Below, piece by piece: positions 37,989-44,958 of a stretch of 44,958 nucleotides of DNA (positions are counted from its first letter, which is position 1; each line of letters opens with the position of its first letter). Origin of the DNA: a bacterium (lineage in GTDB: Bacteria > Patescibacteriota > Minisyncoccia > UBA6257 > JAGOQP01); the NCBI GenBank assembly GCA_021780155.1, contig JAJXZH010000033.1, positions 1 through 44,958 of the forward strand. The letters are read 5' to 3'. The notes beneath the pieces are model-generated. The model made no database searches, was not told where the DNA came from, and saw only the letters and a list, made by a program, of their open reading frames with translations. Position numbers and translations under genes: made by a program.

Positions 37989-40574
37989 TTATCCCAAATT
38001 ACAGACCTTGCATCCGGTAGGAGTGGTAAAATCAACAACATCCTCTCCATTATTATCAAGAGATACGTCTTTTTCTCCGCCATCGGAAGAAGCAAGAGCC
38101 GGAGAAATATCCAACTCTCCCGTTTTATCATCAACGGAAGCAGACGCCTCCTTATAAATAGATAGTCCTTTGACTTTTTCGTCTTTGGCGGAAATCAATT
38201 CCCCATCCTGATTTTTTGGAGTTTTTTCTTTTTTGGATCCCTTACCCGAAACCAAAACTTGATTTGTGATTGACCCATCCCTAAAAACAGTTACCCCCTT
38301 ACACCCCAATTTATAAGCCATTAAATAGACTTCTTTGACATCTTCAACGGTTGCATCAGCGGGAAAATTATTTGTTTTAGAGATTGAAGAATCTGTCCAT
38401 CGTTGAAAAGCGGCCATAGCTCTAATGTGATCTTTGGGAGAAATATCATGCGCCGTAACAAAAACCTTTTTAAATTTTTCGGAAACATAAGAAAGTTCTC
38501 TGACCGTTCCATTGTGAGATGCCACTTCTTTGATTAAAGCGTCGTCCATTAGTCCTTCTTTTTGCATTTTTTCTTCAAAAACCGGGTCAACATAATAGAA
38601 ATTTCCGACAGTAACGTGTTTTTCAAAAACCAAACTATAAACCGGCTCTATTCCGGAAGAGCATCCGGCAATCATAGAAATAGACCCGGTTGGAGCAATA
38701 ACGGTGGTGTAGCCATTTCTAATTCCATATTTTTTTATGTCTTTTGAGATATCGTCCCATTTAAAATGCCATTGAGTTTTGTCGTAAAATCCGGAAAAAG
38801 GAAGCTTGCCCTCCTTATAAAAAGATTTTTCATAGTAAGGCATCGGACCTCTCGATTTGGAAAGCTCAACGGAAATTACTTTGGAATGATAATTTATGGC
38901 TTCTATTAATCTACCCATAAAATCAACGCCCGATTTCCCATTGTATGGCAACTCCAATTCATAAAGAGCATCGCCAACCCCCATAACTCCAAGGCCAAGT
39001 TTTCTGGTAGAAAGAGTCATCTCTTCTATTTCTTTGAGTGGGTATAAATTTATATCAACAACATTGTCCAAAAATCTTGAAGCAATTTTTGTTACTCTCT
39101 CTAATTCCTCCCAATTCATTTTGGCGGTACCTCCATTTTTCTTTTCAACAAAAGACCAAATATTGAGCGACCCCAAATTACATGACTCAAACGGATACAA
39201 TAAAACTTCTCCGCAAGGATTAGTTGTTACTATTGGGCCCAAATATTTGTAAAAAGGATTGTATTCATTAACTTTGTCCTCAAAAATAACTCCCGGCTCG
39301 GCCGACTCCCACGCTTGATAAACAATGATATCCAAAAATTGTTTGGGATCTATGTAAGAGATAATCTTTTTGGTTCTGGGATTAATTAGCGGATAAGGTT
39401 CTTTCTTCTCAAAATATTTCCAAAAATCTCCCATTATCAAAGTTGAGATATTGAAATTTGTCAGAGCTTTATTTCCTTCTTTGGCTTTAATGAATTTAAG
39501 AATGTCGGGATGATTTGAGTTAAGAATGCCCATATTGGCGCCTCTTCTAATCCCCCCTTGTTTAATGACGTCGGTCATATTATCAAACATAGTCATAAAA
39601 CTAATAGGTCCGGAAGCCACGCCACCGGTAGTTTTAACATAATCTCCTTCGGGTCTTAATTTTGAGAAATTATAACCAACTCCACCTCCAGCCTTAAAAA
39701 TAACGGAGGCGGCCTTCAGTTTGTCCATTATGTCTTCAATAGAATCTTCAATTCCAAGCACAAAGCAAGCACTTCCCATACCCAAATAATTACCAAAATT
39801 GGCAATTGCCGGAGTGTTAGGCATAAACTTTCTTGAAATCATCACATCATAATACTCAAAAACTTCTTTTTCATATTTTGAAAAATAACCATTTTCAAAA
39901 AGTTTCAAAAAAGCGTTCCATTTTATATTTATTTTCCCTTGAGAGAAAAATTTATTATACAATCTCAAAAGAGCAATGGCGTGAAAACGATTCAGCGGGT
40001 ATTTTCCTATTTTTATTTTTCCATCAAGTTTGTCAACGTCATATTCAATGGGAACATAATTTTTAACCGGCACCCCCCTTTTTTTATAAACTTTATCATC
40101 ATAAAACAAAGACGGTATGGTGGCATGAACAGAAACTCTGGTAAAAAGCTCTTTAGGAGATTCGATAATATTACCTTCGTCATTTTTTTTGAGATATCTC
40201 GAGGCCAAAACTCTCAGGGCATTAACATCAAATTTTTTATCCACTTCATCAATTTCTTTTTTATTTAAAATCTGAGATTTTTCTTGTCTAATTTCATATC
40301 GATGCTGACGATATAAAATATAAGCTTTGGCGACTTTTGCCATTCCACTCTCTATTAAAACTTTTTCAACTACATCTTGAACTTCTTCAACCGTTGGAGC
40401 TGCTGAAGTTTTTTTCCCATGTTCAAGTTTTTTTAAAATTTCCTTAGTGATTTCTTCGGACCTTTTCCAATCCGCCTGACCAACGGCTAAAGATGCATTG
40501 TAAACGGCATTGGTTATCTTTTGAACATTGAAAGGGACTTTTGCGCCATTGCGCTTTAAAATAAATTTAATCAT
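37989..40574 (-). CDS. nrdJ: Class II (adenosylcobalamin-dependent) ribonucleotide reductase with ATP-cone
   Basis: N-terminal ATP-cone; TNPCGEVLLYPFESCNLGSLN; APTGSISMIAGCSSGIEPVYSLVFEKHV; C-terminal TGCKVCNLG. Confidence 0.92.
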   Translation of the reverse strand: MIKFILKRNGAKVPFNVQKITNAVYNASLAVGQADWKRSEEITKEILKKLEHGKKTSAAPTVEEVQDVVEKVLIESGMAKVAKAYILYRQHRYEIRQEKSQILNKKEIDEVDKKFDVNALRVLASRYLKKNDEGNIIESPKELFTRVSVHATIPSLFYDDKVYKKRGVPVKNYVPIEYDVDKLDGKIKIGKYPLNRFHAIALLRLYNKFFSQGKINIKWNAFLKLFENGYFSKYEKEVFEYYDVMISRKFMPNTPAIANFGNYLGMGSACFVLGIEDSIEDIMDKLKAASVIFKAGGGVGYNFSKLRPEGDYVKTTGGVASGPISFMTMFDNMTDVIKQGGIRRGANMGILNSNHPDILKFIKAKEGNKALTNFNISTLIMGDFWKYFEKKEPYPLINPRTKKIISYIDPKQFLDIIVYQAWESAEPGVIFEDKVNEYNPFYKYLGPIVTTNPCGEVLLYPFESCNLGSLNIWSFVEKKNGGTAKMNWEELERVTKIASRFLDNVVDINLYPLKEIEEMTLSTRKLGLGVMGVGDALYELELPYNGKSGVDFMGRLIEAINYHSKVISVELSKSRGPMPYYEKSFYKEGKLPFSGFYDKTQWHFKWDDISKDIKKYGIRNGYTTVIAPTGSISMIAGCSSGIEPVYSLVFEKHVTVGNFYYVDPVFEEKMQKEGLMDDALIKEVASHNGTVRELSYVSEKFKKVFVTAHDISPKDHIRAMAAFQRWTDSSISKTNNFPADATVEDVKEVYLMAYKLGCKGVTVFRDGSITNQVLVSGKGSKKEKTPKNQDGELISAKDEKVKGLSIYKEASASVDDKTGELDISPALASSDGGEKDVSLDNNGEDVVDFTTPTGCKVCNLG

Positions 40575-40751
40575 TTTTAAAAAAATATTTTAGCTTTTCG
40601 ACAAAGCTTGTTTTGCGATTCTAAAAAATCAATCGGAAATTAAAAAAACTTGAAATAAAAAATACGAATATTTTTAAAAACATCGGATAAAAAGATAAAA
40701 ACACAAAAAACGATTTTATCCCGTTTTTATTTTTATTCGTACTTGCAAAAA

Positions 40752-42131
40752 TTATCTTCGTTTGCCTTTTTTTCTCAAAAACGTCGGAATGTCCCACTCT
40801 TCTTCGGAATCTTCGGCGATTGTCTGTTGTTGTCCGGATGATGATTGTCCCTGACTTTCTTTTTTTTCTTCTTTTTTTGAAACCGTGGATAATTTTTGCT
40901 TCTCCTCCGTGTTTTGGAATATGCTACCACTTTTAACGTTTGATTCAAAGTCAGAAAAGAGAGAATAATTTCTTCCATAACTTGAACCAAATCCCGTAGC
41001 TATCAAAGTTACCTTAATTTGACCCTTTGAAAGTTTTCTGTCGTGATAAGCACCAAAAATTATCTTAGCGGAAGGATCTACGTTCTCGGAAATAGCCGAT
41101 GCTATCTCGTTAATTTCATTCATTCTTAAATCTTTATGCCCGGAAACACTAAACAACACCCCTTTAGCGCCGTCAATAACACTTTCCAGTAATGGAGAGT
41201 TTAATGCCATATTCGAAGCCGTTAAAGCTCTTTCCTTTCCGGAAGATATCCCCACCCCTATGATTGATGTGCCGGAATTTTGCATAATTGATTTAACATC
41301 GGCGAAATCAACATTAATAATTCCGGGAGAAATGATTAATTCCGCCACTCCTAAAACCGCATTTTTTAAAACTTCATCAATCGCTTCAAAAGCTTTGTGA
41401 AGCGTTGTGTCTTTGTTGATCACCGAAAAAATCTTGTCGTTGGAAATAATTATCAGAGAATCAACTCTATCTTTTATCTTCACTATCGCATCTTGAGCAA
41501 TTTGATTTCTCTGAATTCCCTCAAACGAGAAAGGTTTGGTAACAACGGCAATGGTAAGAATTCCCAACTCTTGAGCAACTTCGGCAATCACCGGCGCCGC
41601 CCCACTACCCGTTCCCCCTCCAAAACCCGAGGTCAAAAAAACCATATCGGCTCCCGAAAGAGCGTTGGCAATTTCTTCTCTGTTTTCTTCGGCTGCTTGT
41701 TTTCCTAAATCCGGATTCATTCCCGCTCCCATCCCTTTGGTAATTTGTTTTCCAATAACTAATTTTCTTTTTGCCCGACAATGTTCCAAATCTTGGGCAT
41801 CGGTATTGATAGCAATTAAATCAACTCCTTTGGGAAAATAATCATACATTCTGGTTATGGCATTGCCTCCTCCACCACCAATACCAACTACTTTTATTTT
41901 TGGCATCAGAGATGATTTTTCTTTTCTGATAGGAGCGCTAAAAGCCGTCGATTTTATTTTTTCTTTTTTTACCAAGATACTTTTTGATTTTTTTACGATA
42001 TTGTCGCGAGATAAAGATTTTTTTATTTTTATTTTTTTCTCTTTTTGTTTTTTATCAAAAGAAATCTTTATTTTTTTCTCCGGGTTTTTCTTGTTTTTTT
42101 TCATATTTAAATTCAAAAACGAATTTATCAA
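40752..42131 (-). CDS. ftsZ: Cell division protein FtsZ with long basic N-terminal extension
   Basis: KVVGIGGGGGNAITRM, FLTSGFGGGTGSGAAPVIAEVA, C-terminal peptide EEEWDIPTFLRKKGKRR. Confidence 0.94.
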   Translation of the reverse strand: MINSFLNLNMKKNKKNPEKKIKISFDKKQKEKKIKIKKSLSRDNIVKKSKSILVKKEKIKSTAFSAPIRKEKSSLMPKIKVVGIGGGGGNAITRMYDYFPKGVDLIAINTDAQDLEHCRAKRKLVIGKQITKGMGAGMNPDLGKQAAEENREEIANALSGADMVFLTSGFGGGTGSGAAPVIAEVAQELGILTIAVVTKPFSFEGIQRNQIAQDAIVKIKDRVDSLIIISNDKIFSVINKDTTLHKAFEAIDEVLKNAVLGVAELIISPGIINVDFADVKSIMQNSGTSIIGVGISSGKERALTASNMALNSPLLESVIDGAKGVLFSVSGHKDLRMNEINEIASAISENVDPSAKIIFGAYHDRKLSKGQIKVTLIATGFGSSYGRNYSLFSDFESNVKSGSIFQNTEEKQKLSTVSKKEEKKESQGQSSSGQQQTIAEDSEEEWDIPTFLRKKGKRR

Positions 42132-42154
42132 ATTATTTTAAATATCAATCGGTG

Positions 42155-43423
42155 TTAATCTTCAGATGGAGTAAATAATTTCACAATTTTTTTATACCAG
42201 GGCTCACTAATTAGATAATTGGACCCCTGAATGAAGCGAAATGGACCCTCTTTTTTCAAATTATCCACTCGTTGAAGCGCCAATCCGCAAGCCACAATCA
42301 TCTCGGGATCGTCCAGTTCGTTGGTTATCTGAGCATGAGAAGATTCTATATCAGAAAGATTTGGGAGTCCAATTTGAGCCGGAAGTTTTAATTCTTCTTT
42401 GGCAAGATCCAAGACGCCTTGAAGTTTTGACCCTCCGCCGGAAATGACAACTCCGGCCGGAAGCTTTTGAGATTTGGCAAGATTTTTTAATTCTTCGTTT
42501 ACTAAGGAAAATATCTCCCTTACTCTTACCTCTATTATTTCGGCGATATATCTTTTGGAAACCTCTTTACTTTGGCCTTCCTCAAATTGACTCAAATCTA
42601 TTTTTTCTTTAGTTGAAACATCTTTTGAAAAAGCGCATCCGAAAGTCATCTTTATGGCCTCTGCTGTTTTAATGGAACATTTAAGCCCAATGGCTATATC
42701 GTTGGTAATATTGCCGGCGCCTATGGGAAAAACTTTAGTGGAAAATATTTTTCCATCCTGAAAAACGGAAATGGAAGTCGTTCCAAAACCGATATCTATC
42801 AAAGCTGAACCCAATTCCTTCTGGCTTTTGGATAAAACCGAGCGTTCTCCGGCAATAGGATTAAAAATCAAACTTCCATCGATATCGGCTTTTTTTCCCA
42901 AAACGAGACCTATCATTTTTGAAAAATTCTTGTAGATGGAAGAAAAGATGGCTATCAAAACAACATTGGCTTCAAGTTTTCTTCCGGAAAGACCAATGAC
43001 ATTAGCGTCGTCCACCTCAATGTCGTCAATAATAAATTCTCTCGGAAAAGAGTGTATTAATTGCCAGCCGGGAGGAAGATTGACGGCTAATGATTCTTTA
43101 ATGACTCTATCCACATCCTCGGAAATAATTTCAAGATCCGGACGTTGAATAGAAATCACCCCTCGTGAAATCAAAAACTTGCTTTTAGTTCCGGAAATTC
43201 CAAAAACAATATTCTTAATACATTTTTTGTCAAAATGTTTTATCTCGCTTAATATTTCAAAAAGAACTTTAACCGCCTCTTCCACATCGACTATCTCACC
43301 CTTTTTTATTCCGGCAGATTTTTTCTTTATAGTCTTAACCGCAACAACCGTTCCGTCTCTTTTGACGTCAACGACAACTCCTTTTATCTGAGACGACCCT
43401 AAATCTATGGCGGTTACAAACAT
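42155..43423 (-). CDS. ftsA: Cell division protein FtsA
   Basis: TAIDLGSSQIKGVVVDV, ALIDIGFGTTSISVFQDGKI, VVISGGGSKLQGVLDLA; upstream of ftsZ. Confidence 0.9.
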   Translation of the reverse strand: MFVTAIDLGSSQIKGVVVDVKRDGTVVAVKTIKKKSAGIKKGEIVDVEEAVKVLFEILSEIKHFDKKCIKNIVFGISGTKSKFLISRGVISIQRPDLEIISEDVDRVIKESLAVNLPPGWQLIHSFPREFIIDDIEVDDANVIGLSGRKLEANVVLIAIFSSIYKNFSKMIGLVLGKKADIDGSLIFNPIAGERSVLSKSQKELGSALIDIGFGTTSISVFQDGKIFSTKVFPIGAGNITNDIAIGLKCSIKTAEAIKMTFGCAFSKDVSTKEKIDLSQFEEGQSKEVSKRYIAEIIEVRVREIFSLVNEELKNLAKSQKLPAGVVISGGGSKLQGVLDLAKEELKLPAQIGLPNLSDIESSHAQITNELDDPEMIVACGLALQRVDNLKKEGPFRFIQGSNYLISEPWYKKIVKLFTPSED

Positions 43424-43553
43424 AATATTTGGTTGGTAAAAAATAAAAAATAATTAGATTAAACTAATTTTAGACAAAATAATTTTTTTTGGCAAATCGG
43501 TTATCAACAAGCAACCGCTGTGAAAAACAGCGGTCAAAAAATTAATTTTTATC

Positions 43554-43964
43554 TTAAATCATTCTTAATAAATCAGATTCCTTCTTCTCCATTTTTAATC
43601 TTTCTTTCAAATACTCGTGGTCGTATCCAAATAAATGAAGTACGCCATGAACAACCATCAATTTATTGTCCTGATTATTTTTGACGATAAAATCAGGATT
43701 GATATATATTTCGCCAAGATATTTTAACTTTGAAGGAGCGCTGATAAAATCTTTAGGTTCGCAAAAACTCAACACATTGGTTGTTTTGTTTTTTCCTCTA
43801 TAAACGCGGTTTAATTTTTTAATAAAATCATCATCCACCAAATAAAAATCAACTCTGTAGCCGTCTTTTTTGAGCAACAAAAAAACTCTCCGCGCCACAG
43901 CAGAGATATTTTTTTTATCGGAATTAAATTTTTTATTTGCGACGATTACGGAAATTTTGTTCAT
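43554..43964 (-). CDS. ybeY: Endoribonuclease YbeY (rRNA maturation)
   Basis: TTNVLSFCEP, VHGVLHLFGYDHE (HGxLHLxGYDH). Confidence 0.9.
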   Translation of the reverse strand: MNKISVIVANKKFNSDKKNISAVARRVFLLLKKDGYRVDFYLVDDDFIKKLNRVYRGKNKTTNVLSFCEPKDFISAPSKLKYLGEIYINPDFIVKNNQDNKLMVVHGVLHLFGYDHEYLKERLKMEKKESDLLRMI

Positions 43965-43971
43965 CTAAAAA

Positions 43972-44424
43972 TCATTTCCCTAAAGAATCTTTAATTATGG
44001 CGCTAACCGACGAACCGTCGGCCTTGCCACCAATTTTCTCCATAGTTTTTTTGATAATCGCTCCAAAATCTTTTTGGGTCGGATTTACAAACCCCTCCAA
44101 TATCTCGGAAACTATTTTTTTAATTTCATCGTCGCTCATTTGAGCGGGAAGAAAGCTTTCTATAAATTGAAGTTCTTTTTCTTCTTCATTGGCGGATTCC
44201 ATTCTGCCTCCACTTTGATACATCTCCGAAGCGTCTTTTCTTTTTTTGATTTCTTTTCTTAAAACATCAATAACATCGTCTTCGGTCATGTCTTGTCCCT
44301 TTCCTTTTTTTTCTATTTCTTTATTTCTTACCGCCGCAATCACCATCCTTAAAACCGATGTTTTGAAGCTGTCTTTATTTATCATCGCTTCTTTAAGAGA
44401 AGATGAAATTTTTTCTAAAAGCAT
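43972..44424 (-). CDS. GatB/YqeY domain protein
   Basis: LKEAMINKDSFKTSVLRMVIAAVRNKEIEK, DVLRKEIKKRKDASEMYQSGGR, KDFGAIIKKTMEKIGGKADG. Confidence 0.9.
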   Translation of the reverse strand: MLLEKISSSLKEAMINKDSFKTSVLRMVIAAVRNKEIEKKGKGQDMTEDDVIDVLRKEIKKRKDASEMYQSGGRMESANEEEKELQFIESFLPAQMSDDEIKKIVSEILEGFVNPTQKDFGAIIKKTMEKIGGKADGSSVSAIIKDSLGK

Positions 44425-44427
44425 AAT

Positions 44428-44640
44428 TTATATTTTACCCAATCTTTTTAATTTATCGGTTTCTTTTTTCTTGTTTAACCGATAAAGAGCCGACTCTTTT
44501 CTGGCTCTAACGCTTTGATTTCTATCGTGATATCTGGTCTTTTTGGATTGTCTGATTATTCCGGAACGTTGAATTTTTTTGGTAAAACGGAACAAAAAGG
44601 CATTCACCGATTCCCCTTCTTTTTTCTTTATCTCAATCAT
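44428..44640 (-). CDS. rpsU: 30S ribosomal protein S21
   Basis: MIEIKKKEGESVNAFLFRFTKKIQRSGIIRQSKKTRYHDRNQSVRARKESALYR. Confidence 0.88.
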   Translation of the reverse strand: MIEIKKKEGESVNAFLFRFTKKIQRSGIIRQSKKTRYHDRNQSVRARKESALYRLNKKKETDKLKRLGKI

Positions 44641-44661
44641 AGTTACAAAAAATTTGTGAAT

Positions 44662-44958
44662 TTATTTAATAATTATATCTCTTACTTCTTGCAAGCTTTT
44701 CTCCGGAGGATTACTAACCACCGAGTGAATTGAACCGCCCTTATCCCCGATAAATCGCGGGATAATATGAATGTGAAGATGATCAATCGCTTGCCCACTG
44801 ACCTTACCATGATTAATTCCGATTGTAAAGCCGTCGGGTTTGATTTTTTCTTTCAGTAATTGAACAACTTTTTTTACAGACTTAAAAACTTCGGCCACTT
44901 CGTTATCATCCAATTCCAAAATCGTTTCGGCGTGTTTTTTGGGAATAACCATAGTATG
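44662..44958 (-). CDS. HIT family protein (5' end truncated by window)
   Basis: QAIDHLHIHIIPRFIGDKGG histidine triad; reading frame runs to the window edge. Confidence 0.88.
   Translation of the reverse strand, partial: HTMVIPKKHAETILELDDNEVAEVFKSVKKVVQLLKEKIKPDGFTIGINHGKVSGQAIDHLHIHIIPRFIGDKGGSIHSVVSNPPEKSLQEVRDIIIK

Noticed and set aside
40575-40751. Cobalamin riboswitch upstream of the class II RNR
   Set aside because: Spacer is very AT-rich and lacks B12-box-like sequence; the GGATAAAA...TTTTATCC hairpin at ~40684-40722 looks like an ftsZ-end terminator.
43517-43537. Hairpin ACCGCTG-TGAAAAA-CAGCGGT between ftsA and ybeY as terminator
   Set aside because: Real inverted repeat but no clear T-tract in either direction; function unresolved, so not called as a terminator.

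Overview
AT-rich, gene-dense bacterial window with almost every gene on the minus strand. Gene content and reduced protein architectures resemble Candidate Phyla Radiation / Patescibacteria (Parcubacteria-like); this lineage call is inference. Core genes: galT, a cell-shape block (mrdA/PBP2, mreD-like, mreC, mreB), proS, rseP, frr, holB-like, a second mreB, murA, rpsI-rplM-fusA-rpsG-rpsL, an M50 protease, tRNA-Pro(GGG), rpmB, ndk, aspS, a split comEC, cobO, mnmA, efp, a VirD4/TraD-like ATPase with a membrane partner, a sigma4-like/HARE-HTH regulator, secF-secD, VKOR, a class II (B12-dependent) ribonucleotide reductase, ftsZ-ftsA, ybeY, yqeY-like, rpsU and a HIT protein. The only convincing plus-strand CDS encodes a PEGA-type protein. 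Least explained items: (i) a probable ~235-nt structured ncRNA with its own promoter-like sequence and terminator between the VKOR gene and secD (~37.19-37.43 kb); (ii) a 450-bp array of perfect palindromes containing an exact 84-bp direct repeat that ends inside tRNA-Pro and carries extra copies of the tRNA 3' end (~21.10-21.57 kb); (iii) an accessory patch at 27.0-30.45 kb with two hypothetical proteins with aromatic/Gly/Asp-rich tails, a possible palm/cyclase-like small protein and an 18-bp perfect inverted repeat in a leader; (iv) a GC-richer structured leader upstream of rpmB. No CRISPR array, transposase or reverse transcriptase was seen. All family calls come from reading the sequence by eye; no database search was run.
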